Positions 8,236 to 18,179 of a stretch of 64,000 nt of DNA are shown here, piece by piece. The DNA comes from an uncultured Prevotellaceae bacterium. Its GTDB lineage: Bacteria; Bacteroidota; Bacteroidia; Bacteroidales; Bacteroidaceae. The translations under genes and the position numbers were made by a program. The DNA is taken from assembly GCA_947166345.1 (NCBI GenBank), contig CAMVDU010000002.1, forward strand, positions 52,555 through 116,554, read 5' to 3'. The notes beneath the pieces were generated by a model. The model ran no database searches, was not told the origin of the DNA, and saw only the letters and a list, made by a program, of their open reading frames with translations. How positions within the stretch are numbered: the stretch's first letter is position 1; each line of letters starts with the position of its first letter.

Positions 8236-10353
8236 ATGAAATATTATAATAATATCAAAACCCTTTTGTGTGGTTCGCTGCTCCTTCTGGCAGGTGGTGC
8301 TTCGTTCACATCCTGCTCCGACTGGCTTGACAAAGACCCCGAGTCTATCGTGGCCGCAGATGAAGCATTCAAGAACTATCGCAACTTCCAGGGATATATC
8401 GAGGAAATCTACAGTCTGATTCCCGATAAGGAAAAAGTTAACTATTGTACTGCATGGAACTTTGGTGATGATGCTGTCCACAACACCGAAGGCTTTGCGC
8501 ACATGGACCATCAGGTGGACCTTGGTAACTACCGTAACTGGTACACCAATAACCAGTGCTGGCTGAATGGAAACAGTAGTTCGCTTTGGAGAAACTCATG
8601 GTACAGCATCCGTAAGTGCAACATGGGTATCGAAAACATCAAGTCGCTGATTGGTACCGATGAAGAGCGCGACCTGCTGCTCGGACAGATGTATTTCTTC
8701 CGTGCATGGTGGCACTTCGAGCTGATGTGCTACTTCGGTGGTCTGCCTTATATCGATGTTGCTTTTGAGTCCGATGCTATTCCACAGCTCCCCCGCCTGT
8801 CTTTCCAGGAATGTGCCGACCGCTGTGCAGAGGACTTCGAAAGAGCCTATAACCTGCTGCCCTACAGTTGGGATGAGACACTGGCTGGTATGCAGACCTC
8901 TGGCAAGAACGACCTGCGTGTCAACAAGTTCACCGCCCTCTGCTACTTGGGCAAGTGCTATCTTTGGGCTGGCTCTCCTCTTATGAAGGAGTTTGAGAAG
9001 ACCAAGGATGGTGGTGTTGCACAGTTGTTAGGTGCTAGCTCCAATGGCAAGACCTACGACTACGACGTTGCTTATTGTAAGAAGGCCGCCGAGGCTCTCG
9101 GTAAGGCCCTTGACCTGGTGGATAAAGGTACTGTTCCCTACAAACTGGCTGAGTTCAGGTTCGCAAGCGACGGTGGTATCTACAACCACGAGCGTGATGA
9201 GAATGGTGATGAGGCCAATTTCTATTCCAGCATCTTCTATACCCACAAAGAGAGTTGGAAAATGCCTGGTGTCCAAGAGGTCATCTTCCGTGGTGTTTAT
9301 CCTGGTGTCAACTCCGCTAACTGGAACTGCGCTAAGATTTTCGGTCCGAAGGTTCAGGGACTTGTGGCTCACGACAAGATTATTCACCATCCTACAGCCA
9401 ACGTCATCGACCAGTACGGTATGGCCAATGGTCAGCCCATTTACCTGGTAGAGAACGGTCAATATGTGTTGAACCCCAATTCTGGCTGGGATCCCGAGCA
9501 CCCCTACAAGGATCGCGATCCCCGATTCTATCATGACATCATCTTCGATGGTTTCCATTACGTGCTTGCTACTGATGCATTGAATGCTGACCAGAAGAAG
9601 CTGGAATATTGCGACCTTTACACCGGCGGTGCCATGCGTGGTGTTGCCGATGGAAGTAGCACCGGTTATTTCATTCAGAAGTTGGTGCCCCACCAATGCA
9701 ACGAAGGTGATAACTGGTACGGATGGGATGACCAGTTCCAGAGCTATCTCCCCTACATGCGCCTGTCAGATATCTATCTGATGTATGCAGAGGCAATGGC
9801 AGCCATCGCATATGCAACCAGTGATAACTCTATGTTTAAGACGGATAAGACATACTGTTCTGCAATGACGGCTGTAGATGCTATCAATGCACTCCGTGAT
9901 CGTGTCAACACCGACGAATATCCAATGGAACACGTTCCTGCCCAGTTCCTGGCAAGCGCAAAGCTGTTCATGGATGAAGTGCGTCGCGAGCGTGCTGTGG
10001 AGCTTTCATTCGAGGGCTTCCGCTGGTGCGATCTCCAGCGCTGGTTGCTCTTGACCGAGCCTCCCTACACTGAGAAATACTCTCATGAGTTCGAGCGTCT
10101 GGAGTGGGGCAACTACGACCCGACCAAGACCTTTGAGGAGAACAACCTTGATGACAAAGGTAAGCCCAAGAAAGACAATCTGACTTATCCTTGGGACTGG
10201 TTCAAGTCTCACGATCCAAAGGATGCAAAGGTGGCTAACTTCCATAGGGAGACACTGATTGTCCGTCGCCTCGAGTCCAAGCACTACTGGTTCCCGTTGC
10301 CTGACAAGGATACCTATCTTTACGAAGGATTTAAGCAGAATCCGGGCTGGTAA
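8236..10353 (+). CDS. RagB/SusD family nutrient uptake lipoprotein (XusB-like)
   Basis: Lipobox-like SFTSCSDWLDKDP; C-terminal MDEVRRERAVELSFEGFRWCDLQRW. Confidence 0.93.
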   Translation: MKYYNNIKTLLCGSLLLLAGGASFTSCSDWLDKDPESIVAADEAFKNYRNFQGYIEEIYSLIPDKEKVNYCTAWNFGDDAVHNTEGFAHMDHQVDLGNYRNWYTNNQCWLNGNSSSLWRNSWYSIRKCNMGIENIKSLIGTDEERDLLLGQMYFFRAWWHFELMCYFGGLPYIDVAFESDAIPQLPRLSFQECADRCAEDFERAYNLLPYSWDETLAGMQTSGKNDLRVNKFTALCYLGKCYLWAGSPLMKEFEKTKDGGVAQLLGASSNGKTYDYDVAYCKKAAEALGKALDLVDKGTVPYKLAEFRFASDGGIYNHERDENGDEANFYSSIFYTHKESWKMPGVQEVIFRGVYPGVNSANWNCAKIFGPKVQGLVAHDKIIHHPTANVIDQYGMANGQPIYLVENGQYVLNPNSGWDPEHPYKDRDPRFYHDIIFDGFHYVLATDALNADQKKLEYCDLYTGGAMRGVADGSSTGYFIQKLVPHQCNEGDNWYGWDDQFQSYLPYMRLSDIYLMYAEAMAAIAYATSDNSMFKTDKTYCSAMTAVDAINALRDRVNTDEYPMEHVPAQFLASAKLFMDEVRRERAVELSFEGFRWCDLQRWLLLTEPPYTEKYSHEFERLEWGNYDPTKTFEENNLDDKGKPKKDNLTYPWDWFKSHDPKDAKVANFHRETLIVRRLESKHYWFPLPDKDTYLYEGFKQNPGW

Positions 10354-10357
10354 GATA

Positions 10358-10405
10358 AAGTGAATAGTGAAAAGTGAATAGTAAATTTGCTACCGCTAAA
10401 ATATA
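10358..10405. repeat. Micro-repeat family 'AGTGAATAGTGAAAAGT..TTTGCTACCGCT', copy 2
   Basis: aaagtgaatagtgaaaagtgaatagtaaatttgctaccgctaaaatataaa. Confidence 0.75.
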
Positions 10406-10410
10406 AAGAT

Positions 10411-13326
10411 ATGAAGAATATTAAAACAAACATATTTCTCTTTGCCATGATAGCAGCATCGCCGCTGTCGGTCAATGCCCAGACTGCTGACGACGCTGAT
10501 TCTACTGTGGTGAAAAAGAAAGTCCATGTTGCTTTCCGCGATAAGAATGCCGACGAACTGCTCGGAGGCGTCTCATACGTTGACATGGTTGAGCTGTCGA
10601 AGAAAGACTATACACAGGGCAGCTTGGAAGATATGTATGCCCTTGTGGGTGGATGGAATGGCGGCAACCTGTGGGGTATGGACAACGACCGTCTTGACAA
10701 CAACGACAATAGCAACTTGCCGCTCGTCATCATCGACGGTGTGAAGCGTCCGTCCAACAACGTGCTTCCTTCTGAGATTGAGCAGATCACCTTCCTTAAG
10801 GGTGCCCAGGCTGTGGTGCTCTATGGTTCCAAGGCCGCCAAGGGCGTTATCCTGATTACCACCAAGCGCAGCAAGGTGGATGGTCTGCAGATTACCGCCA
10901 ATGCCAATACGGGTTTCCACGTTGCGAAGGAATTCCCTGAGTATCTTGGTTCTGCAGAGTACATGACACTCTACGATGAAGCGATGACCAACGACCGGAT
11001 TACCCCGTTGAAGTATTCTCAGCAGGATATCTACAACCATGCTGCTGGCATTAATCCCTACCGTTATCCTAACATCAACTACTATTCAGACGATTATGTG
11101 CGTAAAGCCTACAACCGTTCTGAAGGTACGTTAGAAATCAATGGTGGTGGTACACGTGCACACTTCTACACGAACATCAACTACTATCGTGTTGAAGACC
11201 TCATCAACTTCGGTCCTGCAAAGGACAACTACACCGACCGTTTCAGTGTGCGTGGTAATGTGGACCTTGTCATCAACAAGCTCGTCAAGGGTTATGCGAA
11301 TGCCAGTGCCACGTTCTACAATGCTCATAGCAACAAGGGCGATTTTTGGGGCGAGGCTGCTACCATGCGTCCTAACTTCCCTGAGAACGCTGCTCCGCTG
11401 ATTGATATCAATTATGTGGATCCCAACGCCACCAAGACGCTTGCCACTTTGGGTAAGTCGCTGAACCTCCTCAACGGAAAGTATTTCCCTGGCGGTACAA
11501 AGCTCAATAAGACCAATGTCATTGCCGACTGCTATTTCGGTGGTAAGACCAGAAGCGTCAGCCGTCAGTTCCAGTTCGATGCAGGTATCGACTATGACAT
11601 GAACAAGTTCGTGGAAGGTTTGTCGTTCAAGACACTGTTCTCTATCGACTATGCAGCCAGATACGCCCTTTCATACAACAATAAGTATGCTGTGTTCATC
11701 CCCACTTGGAGTAACTATAACTCACAGGACAAGATCGTGTCTCTTGCTCAGGAGGGTGATGAAATTGTGACAGGTAACATGTCTATGGGCGATGCAACCT
11801 ATCGTCAGACGATTAGTTGGAATGGTCATTTCGACTATGACCACACCTTTGCTAAGAAGCATCATGTATCAGGTTTGCTGCTCGCCAATATGTTCACGAC
11901 AACATCCAGTGGCACCTACCATCGCTATGCCAATGTCAACCTGGGACTTCAGGGAGGCTACGACTACATGGGCCGTTATTTTGCTGAGATGTCGTTCGCA
12001 GGCGTACATTCTTCCCGTTTGGCTGAGGGTCATCGCAACGCCATCTCTCCTTCATTCACCATCGGCTGGAACATTGCCAAGGAGAAGTTCATGAAGGGTA
12101 GCTTTGTTGACGACCTGTTGCTTAGTGCCTCTTACAGCAATTTGAACGAGGATATCGATGTCTTCTTGGGTGACAATAATTTCTATCTTTACGAGGCAAC
12201 TTGGGATCAAGCTGGCAGCAACTTCTCTTGGAATGAAGGTGTAAGTACTAATCTTACTTACTCTAAGACGGGTAGCAATCCTGCCCTTGACTTCATTCAT
12301 CGCAAGGAATTCTCACTCAGTCTGCGTGGTTCGTTCTTCAACAAGTTGATTAGCACTGAGTTGACCTACTTTAATACGGATATGGATGGTTTCATTATTG
12401 AAAATCCCTCCTTCTTCCCATCTCACCTGTCAGGTGGTCTTTCCAGCAGTTCGTTCAAGCCCGTTATCAACAACAATATTCAGAACCGTCAGGGACTTGA
12501 CTTCAGCGTCACAGCCCAGAAACAGTTCGGTCAGGTTCATGCACAGTTAGGTATCGTCGGTACCTATCTTACCACCAAGTGGAAGAAATACGACGAAACC
12601 ATCGATCCTAATGCACCTCATCGTTACACGGAGGGACGACCCCTTGATGTAATTTGGGGTTACAAGTGCTTAGGTTTCTATACCGAGGACGACTTTAAAA
12701 GGGATGAAGAAGGCAAGTTGACCAGCAAATTGAAGGATGGTCTCCCCTCTTCAAACCTCACTGGTAGCAATAACCTGCAGCCTGGTGACTTGAAGTACGC
12801 TGATGTCAACCACGACAACAAAATCGATAATAAGGACCAGGTTGATCTCGGTAAGTGGGGTACATACGGTGCTCCTCTCACCCTCGGTTTCAACCTCACG
12901 CTTAAGTATAAGAACTGGACGCTCTTCATGTTGGGTAATGGCCAGTATGGTGCCAAGGGTATGAAGAACGGTAGCTACTATTTTATGACAGGCGAAGATA
13001 AGTATTCTGTCAATGCCCGTAATCGTTGGACGCCTGAGACGGCTGCTACTGCCACTCATCCTCGTTTGACCACGAAGCCTACCTCTAATGGTGCTGCCTC
13101 TACGTTCTGGCTGTACAGTACGGATCGTTTCAACATCCGCAAGATACAGCTCACCTACGACTTCCCCAAGGAGATGTTTGAAGGCAAGTGGGTGAATGCT
13201 CTCTCGATTTATCTGAACGGCAACGACCTCCTCACCATCTCAAAGTATCGTAAGATGATGGAGACCAGTGTTGGCTATGCGCCACAGACCCGTTTCTATA
13301 ATCTTGGTGTAAAGGTTACTCTTTAG
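10411..13326 (+). CDS. SusC/RagA family outer membrane protein without N-terminal CarboxypepD_reg domain (XusC-like)
   Basis: Plug LVIIDGVKRPSNNVLPSEIEQITFLKGAQAVVLYGSKAAKGVILITTKR; ATG chosen over the upstream TTG of the ORF track. Confidence 0.92.
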   Translation: MKNIKTNIFLFAMIAASPLSVNAQTADDADSTVVKKKVHVAFRDKNADELLGGVSYVDMVELSKKDYTQGSLEDMYALVGGWNGGNLWGMDNDRLDNNDNSNLPLVIIDGVKRPSNNVLPSEIEQITFLKGAQAVVLYGSKAAKGVILITTKRSKVDGLQITANANTGFHVAKEFPEYLGSAEYMTLYDEAMTNDRITPLKYSQQDIYNHAAGINPYRYPNINYYSDDYVRKAYNRSEGTLEINGGGTRAHFYTNINYYRVEDLINFGPAKDNYTDRFSVRGNVDLVINKLVKGYANASATFYNAHSNKGDFWGEAATMRPNFPENAAPLIDINYVDPNATKTLATLGKSLNLLNGKYFPGGTKLNKTNVIADCYFGGKTRSVSRQFQFDAGIDYDMNKFVEGLSFKTLFSIDYAARYALSYNNKYAVFIPTWSNYNSQDKIVSLAQEGDEIVTGNMSMGDATYRQTISWNGHFDYDHTFAKKHHVSGLLLANMFTTTSSGTYHRYANVNLGLQGGYDYMGRYFAEMSFAGVHSSRLAEGHRNAISPSFTIGWNIAKEKFMKGSFVDDLLLSASYSNLNEDIDVFLGDNNFYLYEATWDQAGSNFSWNEGVSTNLTYSKTGSNPALDFIHRKEFSLSLRGSFFNKLISTELTYFNTDMDGFIIENPSFFPSHLSGGLSSSSFKPVINNNIQNRQGLDFSVTAQKQFGQVHAQLGIVGTYLTTKWKKYDETIDPNAPHRYTEGRPLDVIWGYKCLGFYTEDDFKRDEEGKLTSKLKDGLPSSNLTGSNNLQPGDLKYADVNHDNKIDNKDQVDLGKWGTYGAPLTLGFNLTLKYKNWTLFMLGNGQYGAKGMKNGSYYFMTGEDKYSVNARNRWTPETAATATHPRLTTKPTSNGAASTFWLYSTDRFNIRKIQLTYDFPKEMFEGKWVNALSIYLNGNDLLTISKYRKMMETSVGYAPQTRFYNLGVKVTL

Positions 13327-13361
13327 TAGAATTGATAATTGATAATTGAAAATTGAAAATT
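13327..13361. repeat. Micro-repeat array (attgataattg)
   Basis: tagaattgataattgataattgaaaattgaaaatt immediately before ATG 13362. Confidence 0.75.
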
Positions 13362-15179
13362 ATGAAGACAAATAATATTTTAGTCTATCTTTTCGGTCTT
13401 CTCTTGTTCTGCTCATGCCAGGATATGTTCGAGCCTGCTGACGAAAACAACCGACAGCTCGAGGACATGACCAAGGAGGCCGACTATGCACATGGTATGC
13501 TGATGTATGGCTACAGCCGTCTGCCTTATCTGACGACGACTCAGACCGACGTTGCCACCGATGATGCTGTCTCCAACTTGAACAGCAACGCTTATAGAAC
13601 AATGGCTGAATCTGGTTGGACTTCCAGCAATGACCCCATGTCACAGTGGAACAATTGTAAGGACGGTATCCAGTATATCAACCAGTTCCTCTCCATTGTA
13701 GATAAGGTAAAGTGGTCTCCCAGTGCAGCTTCCAAGCAGCAGATGTTCGTTGACCGTCTGAAGGGTGAGGCCTTCGGCTTGCGCGCTATCCTCTATTATT
13801 ATCTGCTGCAGGCTCACGGTGGCTATGCTGACGATGGCGTACTCTACGGTGTACCCCTGCTGACCTCCTATGAAGACGGTAGCTCCGACTTCAACCAGCC
13901 ACGTGCCCTGTTTTCAGACTGCGTGAAGCAGATTTATGCTGACTGTGACAGTGCTATGGCACTGCTCCCCGCAGTTTATGATGATGTGTTCGATATTGAT
14001 GAAGTTCCTGCCAAATATGTTGAGATGGGTGCCAACTACTCCAATTTCAACCTCGTCTTTGGTAAGAAGGCCAGAAACCTTGTGTCAGCTAAAGTGGCCG
14101 AGGCTGTCAAGGCACAGACAGCTCTGCTTGCTGCCAGCCCTGCCTTCCGTGATCAGAGCGGTGTGACTTCTGCCGAGGCAGCAACGCTTTGTGCCAATGT
14201 GCTCACCCGCATTGGTGGTATGGATGGTTTTGACCCGAATGGTAATATCTGGTACAAGAACAAGACCAAGTTGGATCCCAGTGCCTCTGAAATGCCTGAG
14301 ATTCTGTGGCGTGAGGACCGTCATAAGAATGCCAGCCAGGAGAGCGACAACTTCCCGCCATCCCTGTATGGTAATGGCCGCATCAATCCGACGCAGAATC
14401 TTGTTGATGCATTCCCCATGCGCAACGGTCTTCCCATCACCGATCCCGCTTCAGGTTATGATCCCAACAACCCTTACGTAGGTCGCGACCCACGTCTGGC
14501 TGATGACATTCTCTATAATGGCGTTACCTTCAGAAAGAAGGTGATTATTACTGGTAACTATGCCAATCCTGATAAGGAAGTCGTTGATAACATCAATAAC
14601 ACCCCTAGTTCAACACGTACAGGCTATTACATGCTGAAGCTGCTCCGTGACGATGTCAGCCCAAATGCAAGTTCTCTCATTGAACAGTATCATATCTATC
14701 CACGCATCCGTTATACGGAGATGTTCCTGGCCTACGCCGAAGCTGCCAACGATGCATGGGGACCCAAGGTTGATGGTGCCAATGTAGGTTTCACTGCCTA
14801 CGATGTCATCAAGGCCATCCGCACCCGTGCCGGTCTTGCTACCAATGAGGTAGGTATGCCTCTTCCCGAAGGCGATACTTATCTGGAAGCATGCGCTGCT
14901 GACCAGGCTAAGATGACTGACCTCATCCGTAATGAGCGCCGTATTGAGTTGTGCTTTGAGAACAAGCGCTTCTGGGATCTCCGCCGCTGGATGTTGCCAC
15001 TCGACGAGACTGTGAAGGCCATGGAGATTTCACTTGACAAAGAAAGCGGTGACCTCATTTATACCATCAAAGACCTTGATCCGCGTTCTTTCGACAACTC
15101 CTATCAGTGCTATGGTCCTATTCCAAGGAGCGAAACCCTCCGCTGGAGCAAGCTCAAGCAAAACAAGGGATGGGAATAA
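13362..15179 (+). CDS. RagB/SusD family nutrient uptake lipoprotein (XusD-like)
   Basis: Lipobox LLFCSCQDMFEP; LIRNERRIELCFENKRFWDLRRWMLP. Confidence 0.93.
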   Translation: MKTNNILVYLFGLLLFCSCQDMFEPADENNRQLEDMTKEADYAHGMLMYGYSRLPYLTTTQTDVATDDAVSNLNSNAYRTMAESGWTSSNDPMSQWNNCKDGIQYINQFLSIVDKVKWSPSAASKQQMFVDRLKGEAFGLRAILYYYLLQAHGGYADDGVLYGVPLLTSYEDGSSDFNQPRALFSDCVKQIYADCDSAMALLPAVYDDVFDIDEVPAKYVEMGANYSNFNLVFGKKARNLVSAKVAEAVKAQTALLAASPAFRDQSGVTSAEAATLCANVLTRIGGMDGFDPNGNIWYKNKTKLDPSASEMPEILWREDRHKNASQESDNFPPSLYGNGRINPTQNLVDAFPMRNGLPITDPASGYDPNNPYVGRDPRLADDILYNGVTFRKKVIITGNYANPDKEVVDNINNTPSSTRTGYYMLKLLRDDVSPNASSLIEQYHIYPRIRYTEMFLAYAEAANDAWGPKVDGANVGFTAYDVIKAIRTRAGLATNEVGMPLPEGDTYLEACAADQAKMTDLIRNERRIELCFENKRFWDLRRWMLPLDETVKAMEISLDKESGDLIYTIKDLDPRSFDNSYQCYGPIPRSETLRWSKLKQNKGWE

Positions 15180-15180
15180 T

Positions 15181-15236
15181 TTCCATGGATAATGGATAAT
15201 GAATAATGGATAATGAATAATTGATAATTGACAATT
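15181..15236. repeat. Micro-repeat array (taatggataatgaa)
   Basis: ttccatggataatggataatgaataatggataatgaataattgataattgacaatt before ATG 15237. Confidence 0.75.
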
Positions 15237-16361
15237 ATGAAACTGAAGAAATATATATACGGAACAGTCATGGGAGCGCTTGCTGTCACCTACACGTCGT
15301 GCTATAATGCAGACAAGGAGTTCCCTGACTATGAAGATGGTACCACTGCCTACTTTGCCTATCAGTACCCGGTACGTACCCTCATACTTGGTAACGATAT
15401 CTACGACAACGCCATCGACAACGAGCACAAGTGCCAGATTTGGGCAACGATGGGTGGTGCCTATGAGGGACGCAATGCGGTTGTAGATATCGTGGTTGAC
15501 CCATCTCTTTGTGACAATCTCTTCTTTACGGATGCCGGTGGCAATGCTGCTGCTCCTGTATTGCCTTTGCCTGAGGCTTACTACAAGCTCTCATCCAATC
15601 AGATTAACTACAAAGGCAATCCTCGTGGCTATGTTGAAGTACAGTTCACGGACGCGTTCTTCAACGATCCTCAGGCCATAGAGAACACCTATGTTATTCC
15701 TCTTCTGATGACGAATGTGAAGGGTATCGACCATATCCTCACCGGTAAGCCTCGTGAGGGCTTGGATCCCGCTCGTCAGAATACCGAGGACTGGGACGTC
15801 CTGGCAAAGGACTATGTGCTTTACTGTGTGAAGTACATGAACCCCTGGCAGGCCAAGTACATCCGTCGTGGTGTGGACAATGTGACCGAGAATGGTGTAA
15901 CCAACACTGTTGTTCGCAAGGACTTCTCACTGGTGAACACCGATCTGGAGCACTACAAGGAGAATCCTGTGAACCAGAACGATGAAGTCTGCGCTATCAA
16001 GACCAAGAACATGACGCAGGCCATCTTCCCCGTATCGTTCAAGACCTCTGGTGCTTCTGCTCTTTGTAACCTCATCCTTACCTTTGACGGTAACAAGTGT
16101 ACCATTTCTACCGACGATGAGAACGTGACGGCTACTGGTACTGGTGAGTTCATTGAAAAGGGAACTGAGAGATCTGAATACAAGGACTACCAGTGGGGTT
16201 CAATGAATGGCAAGCCCGTTCAGCGCGACATCCTGCGCCTGGCTTACAATGTCGATTTCACCGATAGGAATATCCAGGTTTCAACAACCGATACGCTTGT
16301 TGTTCAGACCCGCGAGTCTAACAAGAAGGAGTTCTTCGATTGCAAATATGTTAAACCCTAA
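15237..16361 (+). CDS. DUF1735/DUF4973-like PUL lipoprotein (XusE-position)
   Basis: MKLKKYIYGTVMGALAVTYTSCYNADKEFPDYE lipobox; position between SusD and GH10-like gene. Confidence 0.65.
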   Translation: MKLKKYIYGTVMGALAVTYTSCYNADKEFPDYEDGTTAYFAYQYPVRTLILGNDIYDNAIDNEHKCQIWATMGGAYEGRNAVVDIVVDPSLCDNLFFTDAGGNAAAPVLPLPEAYYKLSSNQINYKGNPRGYVEVQFTDAFFNDPQAIENTYVIPLLMTNVKGIDHILTGKPREGLDPARQNTEDWDVLAKDYVLYCVKYMNPWQAKYIRRGVDNVTENGVTNTVVRKDFSLVNTDLEHYKENPVNQNDEVCAIKTKNMTQAIFPVSFKTSGASALCNLILTFDGNKCTISTDDENVTATGTGEFIEKGTERSEYKDYQWGSMNGKPVQRDILRLAYNVDFTDRNIQVSTTDTLVVQTRESNKKEFFDCKYVKP

Positions 16362-16376
16362 TAGGAGGCTAAGAAT

Positions 16377-18059
16377 ATGAAGCAGATTTTTAGAAACTTA
16401 TCTCTGATGTTGGCTGCAGGTGCTCTTGTGGTTTCCTGTGCCGACTACAACGAGACTGACGACTTCAAAGCTACGCCAGATCCTTCTTTCGTTGTGCCAT
16501 ATCAGGACTTGGCCCCCGTTAAGTCCTATATCGACAGAGCATCATATCCTAACATGACGCTGGGCGCTACGCTCAAGGTGTCCGACTTCAACAAGCAGGA
16601 GCTGGCTCACGCAGCAGTGGTGACCAACTTCGATAACGTTGCTTTCGGTACCTCTTTGATGTCGGGTACTATCATCAACGAGAAGGGTGTGATGAACTTC
16701 CTTGACATGAGCGACCTGCTCTCTCATGCCGAAGAAATCAACTTCGACGTCTATGGCAGCCCTCTGTTTGCCAATGCCAACCAGGCTGACGCTTGGCTGA
16801 CCAGGCTCACGGCACCCATTGAGATACCTGTTGACTATGTAGAAGGCAAGGTTGTCAACTACAACGACTCTACGGCATTCCACGGCACCATTGACAAGGG
16901 TAGTGCCTCTATCACTACCTACGACAATCAGAAGGTCCTTAAGGTGAATACACAGGCAAATGTCAACATCATCGAAGGCTTCGAGGTTGACTCACTCGCT
17001 AAATATACCGTTACCTTCTGGGCAAAAGCTGCCAAGCAGACCAGCTATAGTATCAATTTCTCAGGAAACCAGCCTTCAGAGTTGAATAAATCTAATGGTA
17101 AAATTGAACCCATTAAGTACACCCTCAAGGCCTCTGAGAAATGGACCAAGGTGGTGTTTGAGATTCAGAGCAAGCCCGGTGTGACCGATGGTTATTTCAG
17201 AATTGATAACTACCGTACCACGCCTATCTATATTCAGAAGGTGCAAGTGGGCTACTACCCCGACAACCATCGTCCACAGACGGCAGAAGAGAGAATGGAT
17301 ACCATCCACCATGCCATCAACGCTTGGTGCGACGGTATCATGAAGATCAATCTGGGTCGCATCACGTCGTTCGACCTCATTGACGAGGCCATCGATGTTA
17401 AATCGACGCTCGGCAACGGCAAGTACGACCTCAAGCACTCTGAAGACAAGATTTTCTGGCAGGACGAACTGGGTAGCGAGAACTATGCGCCCTTCGTGTC
17501 GCAGGTTGCCAGCGCTGCCTTCGAGAGGCATCAGGGTGATCCTGCCAAGCTGAAGTTCTACATCAGCGAATCTGGTCTTGATGACCAAAAGAAGTTCGAG
17601 AGCCTGCAGTACTGGATGGACATCTGGGAAAACAACGGCGCGAAGATCGATGGTATCAATGCCAAGCTGAATCTTACCTATAGCGAAGATCCCGACAAGC
17701 AGGCTGCTAACGTAGCTACTTTGGATAATTTGCTCGAGAATCTGGCATCCACTGGTAAGCTCGTTCGTCTCTCCAATTTCGACATCAAGTATCAGGATGC
17801 TACCGGTTCATCTGTGACGGCAGATAAGATTACTGCCGACCAGCGTCAGCAGCTTGCCGACTTCTATGGCTATATTATCACGAGCTATATGAACAAGATT
17901 CCTCATGAGAAGCAGGGCGGCATCTGTAAGGGCAACATCATTGACACAAACGATCCTGTAGGTCTCTGGTCTAATAGCTCCATTGACAATAGAAGTGCTA
18001 AGGACTGGGTGCGCACTGCCACTTATGAGGCATTCTGCAAGGCGCTCAGCGGTAAGTAA
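16377..18059 (+). CDS. GH10-fold lipoprotein with inserted CBM-like domain; predicted catalytically inactive
   Basis: NMTLGATLKVSDF...GVMNFLDMSDLLSHAEEINFDVYGSPLF aligns by eye with GH10 N-terminal half; FDLIDEAI corresponds to WDVVNEAI (acid/base E retained); VRLSNFDIK corresponds to ITELDI (nucleophile E to N). Confidence 0.7.
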   Translation: MKQIFRNLSLMLAAGALVVSCADYNETDDFKATPDPSFVVPYQDLAPVKSYIDRASYPNMTLGATLKVSDFNKQELAHAAVVTNFDNVAFGTSLMSGTIINEKGVMNFLDMSDLLSHAEEINFDVYGSPLFANANQADAWLTRLTAPIEIPVDYVEGKVVNYNDSTAFHGTIDKGSASITTYDNQKVLKVNTQANVNIIEGFEVDSLAKYTVTFWAKAAKQTSYSINFSGNQPSELNKSNGKIEPIKYTLKASEKWTKVVFEIQSKPGVTDGYFRIDNYRTTPIYIQKVQVGYYPDNHRPQTAEERMDTIHHAINAWCDGIMKINLGRITSFDLIDEAIDVKSTLGNGKYDLKHSEDKIFWQDELGSENYAPFVSQVASAAFERHQGDPAKLKFYISESGLDDQKKFESLQYWMDIWENNGAKIDGINAKLNLTYSEDPDKQAANVATLDNLLENLASTGKLVRLSNFDIKYQDATGSSVTADKITADQRQQLADFYGYIITSYMNKIPHEKQGGICKGNIIDTNDPVGLWSNSSIDNRSAKDWVRTATYEAFCKALSGK

Positions 18060-18068
18060 CGAATCGTT

Positions 18069-18111
18069 AGCCACCGTTCCCGATGCGTAGCGTCGGGGAC
18101 GGATGGCTCTC
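18069..18111. terminator. Strong hairpin between GH10-like gene and next CDS (attenuator or terminator)
   Basis: AGCCACCGTTCCCGATGCGTAGCGTCGGGGACGGATGGCT imperfect long stem; followed at some distance by a T-rich stretch. Confidence 0.45.
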
Positions 18112-18179
18112 TCAAACAGACAAAACCATTTTTATTTTTTTTATTTTATCTCTTTATTATTAACTAATTTAATTCAATT

